A stretch of 64,000 nt of DNA, from assembly GCA_002747035.1 (NCBI GenBank), contig PDRZ01000014.1, positions 1-64,000 of the forward strand, read 5' to 3'. Of the stretch, positions 53,883 to 63,212 are shown piece by piece (within the stretch, counting starts at the first letter, position 1; every line of letters begins with the position of its first letter). The notes under the pieces are model-generated. The model was given only the letters and a program-made list of their open reading frames with translations. It ran no database searches and was not told the origin of the DNA. The stretch is from Rhodobacterales bacterium (GTDB taxonomy: Bacteria; Pseudomonadota; Alphaproteobacteria; Rhodobacterales; Rhodobacteraceae). The position numbers and the translations under genes were made by a program.

Positions 53883-55232
53883 ATGCGTGTTGTGCAAAGA
53901 AAATTCAGCGCGGTTCTCGGGGGGCTTGCGCTTGTTTGCCTGCTTGTTTGCCTTGTGGCGGCCCAACCGGCCCGCGCGGTCACGCTTCTGCGCGACCCGG
54001 ATATCGAAAACGCGTTGAAACAATTGGGAAATCCCATCCTTCAAGCGGCTGGGCTTTCCCCTTCGCGGGTGAAAATCCTTGTCATCCGGGATGCAACGCT
54101 GAACGCCTTTGTCGTGGATTCCAACCACATCTTTATTCATTCAGGTCTGATCCTGAAGCTTACGACCCCAGAACAGTTGCAGGCCGTGATTGCCCACGAG
54201 GCGGCCCATATCGCCAACGGCCACCTGACCCGGCGCGTGTTGAACGCCAGGGTAGCCCGCAACGTGTCGGGGATTGGTCTTGCCCTTGCCGCAGCCGCCG
54301 CTGCCAGCGGGAATACCAAGGCGGCCACGGCGATTGGCCTTGGGGTCAGCGGGTCCGCACAACGGATATTCATGCACCATACCCGGGCCGAAGAAAGCTC
54401 GGCCGATCAATCCGCCGTCCGCTTCATGAAACGCGCCAATGTCAGCCCCAAGGGGCTTGTGGATCTGATGTTGATCTTTCGTGGACAGGAGCTTGTCAGC
54501 GAAGCGCGTATGGATCCCTACGCCCGCACGCATCCCATGTCGCGGGACAGGTTGCGCCGCGCCAGATCCTATGCTGACGGGGTGCAACCCAAGACCGGAA
54601 GCCCAAATTCCGACTATTGGTTTTCCCGTGCCAAGGGCAAGCTTTCCGCCTTTATCCGCGCGCCCAAATGGACGCGCCAGCGGATCAATGACAGCGCCAG
54701 CGAGGATATCAAGTTGATGCGTCAGGCGGTGGCCTTTCACCGCGAAAGCAAAACAACCAAGGCCGTGGCGACGATGAAAAAGCTGATCGCGATGCGCCCC
54801 AATGATCCGTATTATGGCGAGCTTTACGGGCAGATTCTGCTTGAAAGCCGCAACACCAAACCGGCCCTCTCTGCCTATCGCAATGCCGTCAATAAGGCTC
54901 CGAATAATGCTTTGGTTTTGGGGAGTTACGGTCACGCGCTGCTGGTTGCCGGGCAAACAGCGCAGGCGCTTGGCGTGTTGGAAAAATCCCGCGCCCGGGA
55001 CTTTACGGATGCCCGCGTGATGCGGGACTTGGGACAGGCCTATGCCAAGCAGGGTCAGCCGGGGATGGCCTCGCTTCTGGTCGCAGAACGCTATGCGTTG
55101 ATCGGGCGGATGAAGGATGCCGGGATACATGCCCGCCGCGCCGTGGGGCAATTGCCCCGTGGATCGAGCGGTTGGCAACGTGCGCAGGATGTATTATCAG
55201 CGGCAGAAGTGGCTGCTAAATCAAGGAGATAA
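53883..55232 (+). CDS. M48 family metalloprotease with TPR region (BepA-like)
   Basis: This 449-residue periplasmic zinc protease has a signal peptide (GLALVCLLVCLVAAQPARA). The M48 domain carries H105-EAA-H109 (AVIAHEAAHIANGHL) and the third ligand Glu in HHTRAEESSADQSAVRFMKR. The last 170 residues are helical TPR-like repeats (KKLIAMRPNDPYYGELYGQI, LESRNTKPALSAYRNAVNKA). BepA-type proteases clear stalled outer-membrane proteins and work with the Bam complex. The DsbA-like gene starts three bases after its stop, so the pair is co-expressed in the envelope. Confidence 0.9.
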   Translation: MRVVQRKFSAVLGGLALVCLLVCLVAAQPARAVTLLRDPDIENALKQLGNPILQAAGLSPSRVKILVIRDATLNAFVVDSNHIFIHSGLILKLTTPEQLQAVIAHEAAHIANGHLTRRVLNARVARNVSGIGLALAAAAAASGNTKAATAIGLGVSGSAQRIFMHHTRAEESSADQSAVRFMKRANVSPKGLVDLMLIFRGQELVSEARMDPYARTHPMSRDRLRRARSYADGVQPKTGSPNSDYWFSRAKGKLSAFIRAPKWTRQRINDSASEDIKLMRQAVAFHRESKTTKAVATMKKLIAMRPNDPYYGELYGQILLESRNTKPALSAYRNAVNKAPNNALVLGSYGHALLVAGQTAQALGVLEKSRARDFTDARVMRDLGQAYAKQGQPGMASLLVAERYALIGRMKDAGIHARRAVGQLPRGSSGWQRAQDVLSAAEVAAKSRR

Positions 55233-55235
55233 CCT

Positions 55236-55985
55236 ATGAAACGCCCTCTTTTCGCGCTGGCGCTTGCCGGGCTGGCCGCGGCTCCGGCCCAGGCCTTTGA
55301 CCTGACCAGCATGACCAGCCAGGAACAGGCCGCATTCCGGGCGGAGGTCCGCGCCTTCCTGCTTGAAAACCCCGAAGTCATCATGGAAGCCATCCACGTG
55401 CTGGAAAACCGCGAAGCGGCGCAGCAGGCCGAGATGGACAAGGCCATGGTGACAACCAACTTCGAGGCGATCTTCAACAATTCCAACTCTTATGTGGGCG
55501 GCAATCCTGACGGGGATATCACCCTTGTGGAGTTTGTCGATTACCGCTGTGGCTATTGCCGCAAGGCCCATGACGAAGTTGCCAAGCTGTTGGAACTGGA
55601 CGGAAATATCCGGCTTATCGTCAAGGAGTTCCCGATTTTGGGAGAGGCCAGCGTGACCTCTTCGCGCTTTGCCATCGCCGTGAAACAGGTGGCCGGAGAC
55701 GCGGCCTATAAGGCGGCGGCGAATGCGTTGATCAAGCTTAAATCCAACCCGAACGAACCGGTTCTGCGGCGTCTGGCCGGGACGTTGGGCGTGGATGCGG
55801 ATGCGGTGATGGCCAGGATGGACAGTGACGAGGTGACCGAAGTCATCCGCGAGTCCCGGATTTTGGGACAGCGATTGAGCATCAACGGCACCCCGACATT
55901 CATCCTGCAGGATCAGATGTTGCGCGGCTATCTTCCCCTGACCAACATGCTGGAACTGGTGGAGAGAACGCGGGAACAAGGTTAA
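55236..55985 (+). CDS. DsbA-family thiol-disulfide oxidoreductase
   Basis: This 249-residue periplasmic thioredoxin-fold protein has a signal peptide (MKRPLFALALAGLAAAPAQA). An N-terminal helical extension (about 28-80) resembles ScsC/Com1-type DsbA proteins and may mediate oligomerisation. The active site is C105-GY-C108 (VDYRCGYCRKAHDEV) and the cis-Pro loop is SINGTPTFILQ. AAGGAG stands eight bases before ATG 55236. It is coupled to the M48 protease gene three bases upstream. It could form or isomerise disulfides in substrates that the protease polices. Confidence 0.9.
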   Translation: MKRPLFALALAGLAAAPAQAFDLTSMTSQEQAAFRAEVRAFLLENPEVIMEAIHVLENREAAQQAEMDKAMVTTNFEAIFNNSNSYVGGNPDGDITLVEFVDYRCGYCRKAHDEVAKLLELDGNIRLIVKEFPILGEASVTSSRFAIAVKQVAGDAAYKAAANALIKLKSNPNEPVLRRLAGTLGVDADAVMARMDSDEVTEVIRESRILGQRLSINGTPTFILQDQMLRGYLPLTNMLELVERTREQG

Positions 55986-56040
55986 CGCCCTGAACCCGCC
56001 TGCAACGGGGGGTGATTTTTGCGCAGCAATGCGGCACCAA

Positions 56041-56121
56041 CCCGGCATCACCGGGACACCCCCACCGATAGCAGCGCGCGTTGCGCCGATCCGTTAACAC
56101 GGCGCGCGCGGCGCGGTGTTA
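56041..56121. terminator. hairpins between the convergent dsbA-like and ispG genes
   Basis: CCCGG-CATCA-CCGGG (56041-56055) follows the DsbA-like gene. TAACAC (56095-56100) pairs with GTGTTA (56116-56121) across a GC-rich loop and includes the ispG stop codon. Either may end transcription in its direction; no T runs. Confidence 0.4.
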
Positions 56122-57240
56122 CTCTGCCGCCTGTGCCTCGCGCTCGATCTCTGCGGCGCGTTTTTCGACCAGCCCGACAATGTGGTCGATCATCTTCTCG
56201 TTGTCCATCTTGTGGTCCTGTTTACCCGCCATATAGACCATGCCCGCCCCGGCACCGCCGCCGGTAAAGCCGATATCGGTCATCAATGCCTCGCCCGGAC
56301 CATTCACCACACAGCCGATGATCGACAGGCTCATGGGCGTATGGATATGGGCAAGCCGGTTTTCCAGCGCCTCAACCGTCTTGATCACGTCGAACCCCTG
56401 CCGCGCACAGGAGGGGCAGGAGATGATATTCACCCCGCGGTGACGCAGGCCAAGGGATTTGAGAATCTCGAACCCTACTTTCACCTCTTCCACCGGATCC
56501 GCCGACAGGGACACGCGCAGCGTATCGCCAATGCCCATCCACAACAGGTTGCCCAGCCCGATCGCCGATTTGATCGTGCCGGAAACGAACCCGCCCGCTT
56601 CGGTCACACCGATATGGATCGGGGCGTCGGTGGCATCGGCCAGCTGTTGATAGGCGGCGGCGGTCATGAACACATCCGAGGCCTTGAGCGAAATCTTGAA
56701 TTCGTGGAAATCGTGGTCCTGTAGAATGCGAATGTGATCCAGCCCGCTTTCCACCATCGCCGCCGGGCAGGGTTCGCCGTATTTGTCCAGCAGGTGCCTT
56801 TCCAGACTGCCGGCATTCACCCCGATACGGATGGAACAGTTATGGTCGCGGGCGGCCTTGATCACCTCTTTCACACGATCCTCGGAGCCGATATTGCCCG
56901 GGTTGATGCGCAGACAGGCCGCCCCGGCCTCGGCCGCTTCGATCCCGCGTTTATAGTGGAAATGAATGTCGGCAATGAGCGGCACGGGGCTTTCGGCCAC
57001 GATGGTTTTCAACGCTCTGGCGCTGTTTTGATCCGGAACCGACACGCGGACCAGATCGGCCCCCGCCTCGGCCGCCGATTGGATCTGGGCCACGGTGGCG
57101 GCAATGTCGGTGGTGGGCGTGTTGGTCATGGTCTGCACCGCGATGGGCGCATCGCCCCCCACGGGCACATTGCCCACCATGATCTGACGGCTGTTGCGCC
57201 GTTCGATATCGCGCCATGGGCGAATGGGATTGTGCGACAT
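56119..57240 (-). CDS. ispG: flavodoxin-dependent HMBPP synthase IspG (GcpE)
   Basis: This 373-residue iron-sulfur enzyme carries out the penultimate step of the MEP isoprenoid pathway, MEcPP to HMBPP. The TIM-barrel part has [20 protein letters not shown] and [14 protein letters not shown]. The [4Fe-4S] ligands are in [20 protein letters not shown] and [20 protein letters not shown]. The length matches the short bacterial form. GGGGGAT precedes ATG 57240. It is downstream of rodZ on the same strand, a pairing common in proteobacteria. Confidence 0.96.
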   Translation of the reverse strand: MSHNPIRPWRDIERRNSRQIMVGNVPVGGDAPIAVQTMTNTPTTDIAATVAQIQSAAEAGADLVRVSVPDQNSARALKTIVAESPVPLIADIHFHYKRGIEAAEAGAACLRINPGNIGSEDRVKEVIKAARDHNCSIRIGVNAGSLERHLLDKYGEPCPAAMVESGLDHIRILQDHDFHEFKISLKASDVFMTAAAYQQLADATDAPIHIGVTEAGGFVSGTIKSAIGLGNLLWMGIGDTLRVSLSADPVEEVKVGFEILKSLGLRHRGVNIISCPSCARQGFDVIKTVEALENRLAHIHTPMSLSIIGCVVNGPGEALMTDIGFTGGGAGAGMVYMAGKQDHKMDNEKMIDHIVGLVEKRAAEIEREAQAAE

Positions 57241-57341
57241 GGGTTATCCCCCGGGATTGGCATCTGTGTCGGAGGATAGATAGTGCGCCAAACGTCGGGC
57301 CGCAATCACAGCCAGGTCGGGAAAGCTCGATTTATAGGGGT

Positions 57342-58586
57342 TTATTGCTGTGGCTCGGTCGGTTGGGCCATTTCGGCGACAACCCTGGACAGTACCGGAT
57401 CACTTTCGAAATCCGCCAGTTCATAGTTTTCAAGCAGCGCCTCGCGCCCCATGGCCAATTTGCGCACGGTCGAGGTGCCCTGCCCCGCCGGGCCATAGAG
57501 TTCGCCGTCGATCTCGAAAAAGAGCGAACCGGACATACCGGCCTGAAGCGTTGGTGCCTCTTCGGTGGCGGGAAGTTCGTATTCTTCGCCCGCTTCCAGA
57601 ATTTTTTCAAAGATCACACTGCCATCCGCCGCGCGGACACGCACCCAGGCCGGGCGGACCGCGAAGAGGACCACTCCGTCACGGACATCTTCCACAACCT
57701 GTGGCACGCTGGGCGTGGTGATCCCGTCGGTCGAGGCCCCGGCATCAGCCAGTATCGCGTTCTCATCCGCAAAGGTGCCCACGCGACGCGGGTCCAGTGT
57801 GGAAATTGGCGCGTCGCGCGCCACCATGACCGGCACATCAAGCGCTTGGGGGCGGTACAGCCGGTCCAACCTGTCCGAAGGTGGGGTAAACACGCCGCTG
57901 GCGCGGGCGGTTTCGGCCTCCATATCGTTGGTCACGCCAAGCTGGGCCGCGCCGGACAGCGGATCAAGATCGGCCAGCACATCGGGCACATGTTCCACCG
58001 GGGCGATCTGCACCCGCTGCACTTCGTTCAGGATGGTCCAGCCGCCAAAGCCAAGCCCGGCCACAAGCGCAAGCAGCACGAGGGTGGAGCCCACGGCGCG
58101 CGGTTCGATCTGGGACAACAGCCCGTCAGAGGCAGGGGTAAAGCCGCCGCCACGGGAAAACGGTTCCGAGGCCACCTTGCCAAGCCCGGTGCCCATGCCC
58201 GCACCAAGACCAGAGGCAAAGCCGCCTTCGGCCATGGGTTTGCGGATCGACGATGCCTCGGCCGACATGCCGTGCGCCGTGGTAAACCCGCTTTCGGCAC
58301 AGAAGGCGTCATAGGCCTTGTCCGGGTCCATGTTCAGGTAGCGGGCGTAAGAGCGCACGTAACCGGCGATGAAGCCGGGCGTATCAAAGGCCGAGGGGTC
58401 CGCGTTTTCGATGGCCGCAATATAGGCAGCCTTGATGCGCAGTTCGCGTTGCACGTCCAGAAGGGATTTGCCCATGGTCGCGCGTTCGCCGCGCATCATG
58501 TCGCCCAGGCGCAGATCGAAGTCGTCAAACCACTTGGGTTCAACTTCAGTTACCTCTGCCTTACGCTTGGATCTGCGACCGATCAT
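57342..58586 (-). CDS. rodZ: RodZ-like cytoskeletal protein (HTH + DUF4115)
   Basis: This 414-residue bitopic protein links MreB to the elongation machinery. The cytosolic HTH domain (about 25-110) contains LGDMMRGERATMGKSLLDVQ, LRIKAAYIAAIENADPSAFD and PGFIAGYVRSYARYLNMDPD, the RodZ pattern. A membrane helix, TLVLLALVAGLGFGGWTIL, lies near 168-188. The periplasmic DUF4115 domain is at the end (RPAWVRVRAADGSVIFEKIL, EIDGELYGPAGQGTSTVRKL). The linker regions are longer than in E. coli. ispG follows downstream. Confidence 0.9.
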   Translation of the reverse strand: MIGRRSKRKAEVTEVEPKWFDDFDLRLGDMMRGERATMGKSLLDVQRELRIKAAYIAAIENADPSAFDTPGFIAGYVRSYARYLNMDPDKAYDAFCAESGFTTAHGMSAEASSIRKPMAEGGFASGLGAGMGTGLGKVASEPFSRGGGFTPASDGLLSQIEPRAVGSTLVLLALVAGLGFGGWTILNEVQRVQIAPVEHVPDVLADLDPLSGAAQLGVTNDMEAETARASGVFTPPSDRLDRLYRPQALDVPVMVARDAPISTLDPRRVGTFADENAILADAGASTDGITTPSVPQVVEDVRDGVVLFAVRPAWVRVRAADGSVIFEKILEAGEEYELPATEEAPTLQAGMSGSLFFEIDGELYGPAGQGTSTVRKLAMGREALLENYELADFESDPVLSRVVAEMAQPTEPQQ

Positions 58587-58615
58587 CCACGCTGTCCCTT
58601 GTTTTGCTGACGAAT

Positions 58616-58635
58616 CGGGCTCACCCCCGAGCCCG
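58616..58635 (-). terminator. hairpin between hemA and rodZ
   Basis: CGGGCTC (58616-58622) and GAGCCCG (58629-58635) are perfect arms with a six-base loop, 62 bases past the hemA stop and 30 bases before the rodZ start. It probably separates the two transcripts. Confidence 0.5.
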
Positions 58636-58696
58636 CCTCTATGCCTTCATTGCACAAACGTACCATATTACAAGGGATATTCCCAACCAGGGTAAA

Positions 58697-59920
58697 TCAG
58701 CCCGCCAGTTCGGCACGATTCAGCGCACAGTGGGACCAAAGAGCGTCCAGAGCATTCACCAGACTGTCCATTTCCCGTGGTCCGTGTACCGGCGACGGGG
58801 TAAAGCGGAGCCGTTCCGTGCCACGCGGGACGGTGGGGAAGTTGATCGGCTGGACATAGATCCCGAAATCGTCAAGCAGCATGTCCGACAGTTGTTTCGT
58901 ATGCACCGGGTCGCCCACGATCACCGGAACAATGTGGCTGCCATGGTCGATGATCGGCAGGCCCAGCCCCTTGAGCCGGGTTTTCAGGATCTTCGCCTGG
59001 GTCTGATGCTGGTCGCGGCGCGTCTGATCGGTTTTCAGAATACGCACCGAAGCCGCCGCCGCAGCCGCCACGGCAGGGGGCAGCGAGGTGGTGAAGATAA
59101 AGCCCGGCGCATAGGAACGGATGGCGTCGCACATCTTGGCGCTGGCCGCGATATAGCCGCCCATCACGCCATAGGCCTTGGCCAGCGTCCCGTTGATGAT
59201 GTCGATCCGGTGGGCTAGGTTGTCCCGTTCAGTGACCCCTGCCCCGCGCGGACCGTACATGCCCACCGCATGCACCTCGTCAATATAGGTCAGCGCGCCA
59301 AATTCGTCGGCCAGATCACAGATCGCCTCGATCGGGCCGAAATCGCCGTCCATGGAATAGACCGACTCGAAGGCGATCAGCTTGGGCACCGCCGGGTCGT
59401 CAGCCTCCAGCAGTTCGCGCAGATGGGCCACGTCATTGTGGCGAAAGATTCGCTTGGCCCCACCATTGCGGCGCACCCCTTCGATCATCGAAGCGTGGTT
59501 CAATTCGTCCGAATAGATAATCAGACCGGGAAACAGTTTCGGCAGGGTCGAAAGCGTGGCGTCATTGGCGATATAGGCCGAGGAGAACAAAAGCGCCGCT
59601 TCCTTGCGGTGCAGGTCGGCCAGTTCGGCTTCGAGCCGTTTGTGATAGACCGTGGTGCCCGAAATGTTGCGGGTCCCGCCTGAACCGGCGCCGGTGGCGT
59701 CAATCGCTTCGTGCATGGCCGCAAGCACCTCTGGATGTTGCCCCATGCCCAGATAGTCGTTGCCACACCAAACGGTCACGGGCTGTTGGGAACCGTCCGG
59801 TTTGTTCCAGACCGCATGGGGGAAATTGCCCTTTTCCCGTTCGATGTCGATAAAGGTGCGATACCGCCCTTCGTCATGCAAACGTTGGATGGCCTGGTCA
59901 AGCTGGCTGTCGTAGGTCAA
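58697..59920 (-). CDS. hemA: 5-aminolevulinate synthase (C4 pathway)
   Basis: This 407-residue PLP enzyme condenses glycine and succinyl-CoA, the first step of haem and tetrapyrrole synthesis in alphaproteobacteria. Features are [20 protein letters not shown] near the start, [20 protein letters not shown], the aspartate block [15 protein letters not shown] and the PLP lysine in [17 protein letters not shown]. The start codon is TTG (59918-59920) with AAAGGGGACAGCC upstream; no ATG fits. An FNR-type site lies about 150 bases upstream, suggesting oxygen control. Confidence 0.96.
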   Translation of the reverse strand: MTYDSQLDQAIQRLHDEGRYRTFIDIEREKGNFPHAVWNKPDGSQQPVTVWCGNDYLGMGQHPEVLAAMHEAIDATGAGSGGTRNISGTTVYHKRLEAELADLHRKEAALLFSSAYIANDATLSTLPKLFPGLIIYSDELNHASMIEGVRRNGGAKRIFRHNDVAHLRELLEADDPAVPKLIAFESVYSMDGDFGPIEAICDLADEFGALTYIDEVHAVGMYGPRGAGVTERDNLAHRIDIINGTLAKAYGVMGGYIAASAKMCDAIRSYAPGFIFTTSLPPAVAAAAAASVRILKTDQTRRDQHQTQAKILKTRLKGLGLPIIDHGSHIVPVIVGDPVHTKQLSDMLLDDFGIYVQPINFPTVPRGTERLRFTPSPVHGPREMDSLVNALDALWSHCALNRAELAG

Positions 59921-60067
59921 GGCTGTCCCCTTTGATCGCGTTCACAAAGCTGCGCAACACATGCACAGCCCCACATGGCCCCTGTTCGGACCTTAATCAT
60001 GATTCTGGATGTTATAATTCGCGCCATCCACTCTGGGAAGGCTACAAAATGACACCCCGGACCGACC

Positions 60068-60081
60068 TTGATTTGTATCAA
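60068..60081 (-). promoter_or_regulatory. FNR/FnrL-type site upstream of hemA
   Basis: TTGATTTGTATCAA matches the FNR half-sites TTGAT-N4-ATCAA exactly. It lies 148 bases before the hemA start. GAATTATAAC at 60011-60020 (minus strand) is a possible -10 region, placing the site about 60-70 bases upstream of transcription. The site is 272 bases from the divergent M20 gene, so hemA is the likelier target. Confidence 0.7.
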
Positions 60082-60171
60082 GGAAATCGGGTTCCGCCCC
60101 CCCTGTGCCCGGGGCTGTCCGGAGCAGTTCGGGCCGGTTTTTCATTCATTATTTCACAAGCTGTCCGATGC

Positions 60172-60199
60172 GATGACAGGAGATGACAGGACATGTCAT
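60172..60199. repeat. tandem 10-bp repeat with overlapping palindrome in the hemA-M20 gap
   Basis: GATGACAGGA occurs twice in tandem (60172-60191). The second copy overlaps the inverted repeat ATGACA-GGACA-TGTCAT (60183-60199). The whole gap 59921-60352 holds no gene; apart from this and the FNR site I see only the promoter regions. Confidence 0.5.
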
Positions 60200-60352
60200 T
60201 CTCGGCCTCACGGGCCCCGGCGTTCCCCGCCTTGCTGGCACAGCGCCCTACCCGCTCCGCTGGTTTTATCCGCCAACCTGTAAGCGGCTGGACAGCGCCC
60301 ATACCGGTGATAGGGTAACACCAAAGCGGAATGCCCAAAGGAGTTGTGCCCC

Positions 60353-61738
60353 ATGTCGCTGAACGAAGTTCTGTCCCGGATCGACACCGATCTGCCCGCC
60401 GCCACCGACCGGTTGCTCGAGCTTCTGCGGATCCCGTCGATTTCCACCGATCCTGCCTTTGCCGATCATTGCCAGACCGCCGCCGATTGGCTGGTCGCCG
60501 ATCTTACCAGCCTTGGCGTTCAGGCCGAAAAACGCCAGACCCCGGGCCACCCCATGGTGGTGGGCCATGTGGAGGGCCCCGAAGGCTCAGACGCGCCGCA
60601 CCTTTTGTTTTACGGGCATTACGACGTCCAACCCGTTGATCCGCTGGACCTGTGGGACCGCGATCCGTTTGATCCGGCGTTGGAAGACACGGATGCAGGC
60701 ACGGTCATTCGCGGGCGCGGGTCCAGTGATGACAAGGGGCAGTTGATGACCTTTGTCGAGGCGTGCCGGGCCTGGAAGGCCGTGTACGGAGAATTTCCCT
60801 GCAAGATCACGTTTTTCTTTGAGGGGGAGGAAGAGTCCGGGTCGCCCTCTCTCGTGCCTTTCATGCAGGAAAATGCCAAAGAACTGACCACCGATATCGC
60901 GTTGATCTGTGACACCGGACTGTTTCAAAGCAAGGTTCCGGCCATCACCACACAATTGCGTGGAATGCTGTGCGAGGATTTCACCATCACCGGCCCGAAT
61001 CGTGATCTCCATTCGGGCATGTATGGCGGGATCGCGATGAACCCGATCCGGGTGCTGTCCAAAATCATTGCCGGGCTGCATGACGACAAGGGTGGTGTGA
61101 CCCTGCCCGGATTTTACGATGGTGTGCCCGAACTGCCCGATGACATCCGCGCCCAATGGCAGGGACTGAATTTCGACCATGCCAAATTCCTTGGCGATGT
61201 GGGGCTTGAGGAACCTGCGGGCGAAGTGGACCGCACCCCGTTGGAACAGATCTGGTCGCGCCCCACATGTGATGTGAACGGCATCTGGGGGGGCTATACG
61301 GGCGATGGGTTCAAAACCGTTCTGCCTTCTCAGGCCTCGGCCAAGCTCTCTTTCCGCCTTGTGGGCACACAGGACCCCGATGCGATCCGCACGGCGTTCC
61401 GCAGCTATCTTGAAAACGCCCTACCGCCGGGGTTCAGCGTGGAATACCGCACCGAAAAAGGATCGACGGCGTCGCAGATGTCGATCGAAGACCCGGCCTT
61501 TGAAAAGGCCCGTCAGGCGCTTTCCGATGAATGGTCCGGCCCTGCGGCCTATGTGGGCTTTGGCGGGTCGATCCCGATTGCCGGGTATTTCAAAGACCTG
61601 TTGGGGGTTGATGCCATGTTGATCGGGTTTGCAAAGGATGACGACCAAATCCACAGCCCGAACGAAAAATACGACCTTGAAAGCTTTCACAGGGGCACAC
61701 GCAGCTGGGCGCGGGTGCTGGATGCGTTGAGCCGCTGA
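60353..61738 (+). CDS. M20 family metallopeptidase (dipeptidase-like)
   Basis: This 461-residue cytosolic di-zinc peptidase has its first ligand block at LLFYGHYDVQPVDPLDLWDR and bridging and second ligands in RGSSDDKGQLMTFVEAC and FFFEGEEESGSPSLVPF. Further ligands are in ALICDTGLF and the late His block. The dimerisation domain contains NRDLHSGMYGGIAMNPIRVL. It most resembles the CNDP-like/dapE-related dipeptidases annotated as dipeptidase or M20/M25/M40. AAAGGAG lies nine bases before ATG 60353. It is a single gene, convergent with cysE. Confidence 0.9.
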   Translation: MSLNEVLSRIDTDLPAATDRLLELLRIPSISTDPAFADHCQTAADWLVADLTSLGVQAEKRQTPGHPMVVGHVEGPEGSDAPHLLFYGHYDVQPVDPLDLWDRDPFDPALEDTDAGTVIRGRGSSDDKGQLMTFVEACRAWKAVYGEFPCKITFFFEGEEESGSPSLVPFMQENAKELTTDIALICDTGLFQSKVPAITTQLRGMLCEDFTITGPNRDLHSGMYGGIAMNPIRVLSKIIAGLHDDKGGVTLPGFYDGVPELPDDIRAQWQGLNFDHAKFLGDVGLEEPAGEVDRTPLEQIWSRPTCDVNGIWGGYTGDGFKTVLPSQASAKLSFRLVGTQDPDAIRTAFRSYLENALPPGFSVEYRTEKGSTASQMSIEDPAFEKARQALSDEWSGPAAYVGFGGSIPIAGYFKDLLGVDAMLIGFAKDDDQIHSPNEKYDLESFHRGTRSWARVLDALSR

Positions 61739-61885
61739 CGCCTTGGCCATGTATGTGGTTACGGGTCAGGTTGTGCCGGGCCGGTCGGGGCGTGTTGTCG
61801 GGGCGTGTTTTGCACCGCATCACCCTGCCCGGGTTCAGGCAGAGTTCACGCCGGTCAAAACGAGCGAAACCTGATGTGCCCCTCA

Positions 61886-61903
61886 GGTGCCGCTTCAGGC
61901 ACC
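61886..61903 (+). terminator. hairpin with a T-rich tail ending the M20 transcript
   Basis: GGTGCC-GCTTCA-GGCACC followed by GCTTTTC looks like an intrinsic terminator in the plus direction. It lies 148 bases past the M20 stop and overlaps the last codons of the convergent cysE gene. Confidence 0.5.
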
Positions 61904-62704
61904 GCTTTTCAGGATCTGGTCCATGGTCATGGCCGGCTGGTCACACCCCGCTTCGCCCACGATCCGCGCCGGCACCCCGGCGACGGTTTTGCAGGGCGGG
62001 ACTTCGTCCAGCACCACGGACCCTGCGGCAATGCGCGAGCAGTCCCCGACCACGATATTGCCCAGAACCTTGGCCCCGGCACCAATCAGAACGCCATCGC
62101 CGATCTTTGGGTGGCGATCCTCGTCCTCTTTCCCCGTGCCGCCAAGGGTCACGGAATGCAGGAGCGAGACATTGTCCCCAACCACAGCCGTTTCCCCGAT
62201 CACGATGGAATGGGCGTGGTCAATCATGATACCCTTGCCGATCCGGGCCGCGGGGTGAATATCAATTCCAAACACCTCGGACACGCGCATCTGGAAGAAA
62301 TAAGACAGGTCCTTGCGCCCGGTGCGCCACAGGTAGTGAGCCACGCGATAGGCCTGAATCGCCTGAAACCCTTTGAAGAACATCAGGGGTTGCAGGAACC
62401 GATGACAGGCCGGGTCGCGGTCGAACACCGCCGCGACATCGGCCCGGGCATCGGTGGCGATTTCCGGGTCCGAGGCATAGGCCTCGTCACAGATTTCGCG
62501 CAGGATTTGCTCGGACATTTCACCCGAGGCCAGTTTGAGCGAGATGCGATAGGCCAGCGCCCGTTCAAGCGATCCATGATAAAGGATGCTGGAGTGAATC
62601 AGGCCGCCCAACAGCGGTTCGTCGCGAACCGCCTGTTCCGCCTCTTGCACGATCCGAGCCCAGACCGGATCAAGTTCGGTCAGATGTGCACGTGTTTCCG
62701 CCAT
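61895..62704 (-). CDS. cysE: serine O-acetyltransferase
   Basis: This 269-residue hexapeptide-repeat trimer makes O-acetylserine from serine and acetyl-CoA. The N-terminal helical SATase domain (about 5-140) has ELDPVWARIVQEAEQAVRDE and ILYHGSLERALAYRISLKLA. The left-handed beta-helix carries GIDIHPAARIGKGIMIDHAH with the catalytic His, then GETAVVGDNVSLLHSVTLGG. The C-terminus ends LKSGA, without the terminal Ile that docks into CysK in enteric CysE. ATG 62704 has AAGGA about ten bases upstream. CysK is at 5889-6920. Confidence 0.95.
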   Translation of the reverse strand: MAETRAHLTELDPVWARIVQEAEQAVRDEPLLGGLIHSSILYHGSLERALAYRISLKLASGEMSEQILREICDEAYASDPEIATDARADVAAVFDRDPACHRFLQPLMFFKGFQAIQAYRVAHYLWRTGRKDLSYFFQMRVSEVFGIDIHPAARIGKGIMIDHAHSIVIGETAVVGDNVSLLHSVTLGGTGKEDEDRHPKIGDGVLIGAGAKVLGNIVVGDCSRIAAGSVVLDEVPPCKTVAGVPARIVGEAGCDQPAMTMDQILKSGA

Positions 62705-62788
62705 GATGTTCCGTCCTTTGCTCTGCACAATGTAACAGATAGGCTCAGGAAACGAAAACGCAATCGCGTGATTGAGAGGATCAGCGAC

Positions 62789-63135
62789 ATGAATGAGTCC
62801 GATCTTGTCCGGTTCCGCGCATTGATCCGTGAACGGCTGAACCAGATCACCCGTCAGGATGCGCGGGGGCGCGGAGGACAGGCCGTCGTGACGCTGGAAC
62901 AACAGGCCGTGGTCAACGGATCGTGGGACGGTTGAGTCGGATGGATGCGTTACAACATCCGGCGATGGCCAGGGCCACACGGGCGCGGCGGGACATCCAG
63001 GCCCAGCGCCTTGGGTTTGCGCTCACCCGGTTGGACGACGGCAAACAAGGGTCTTTTGAGAAGTGTGGAGAGGAAATTGCCCCCCGGCGGCCTCAACTCG
63101 ATCTTGCTGCGACCCGCTGTCTTGCCTGTGCTTGA
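62789..63135 (+). pseudogene. DksA/TraR-family gene, frameshifted and with a damaged zinc finger
   Basis: The first 48 codons read MNESDLVRFRALIRERLNQI, RQDARGRGGQAVVTLEQQAV and stop at 62933-62935. The next frame takes over near 62920 with VGRLSRMDALQHPAMARATR, RLGFALTRLDDGKQGSFEKC and GEEIAPRRPQLDLAATRCLA with CA. Together they form a TraR/DksA-type coiled-coil plus zinc-finger protein. A length change around GTGGTCAACGGATCGTG breaks the frame, and the first finger Cys (normally Y-C-x-x-C-G) is Phe. It is therefore probably inactive. Confidence 0.72.
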
Positions 63136-63212
63136 CGGCGAAACTTGGTGGGTATTCGGGGCCACCGCGCCTTGCGGACAAAACACGCGGCAGCCCCGGA
63201 ACGAGATATGGA

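Noticed and set aside
59921-60352. Possible small genes in the hemA-M20 gap
   Set aside because: Frames such as the one opening at 59932 lack ribosome binding sites and run over the FNR site and repeats.
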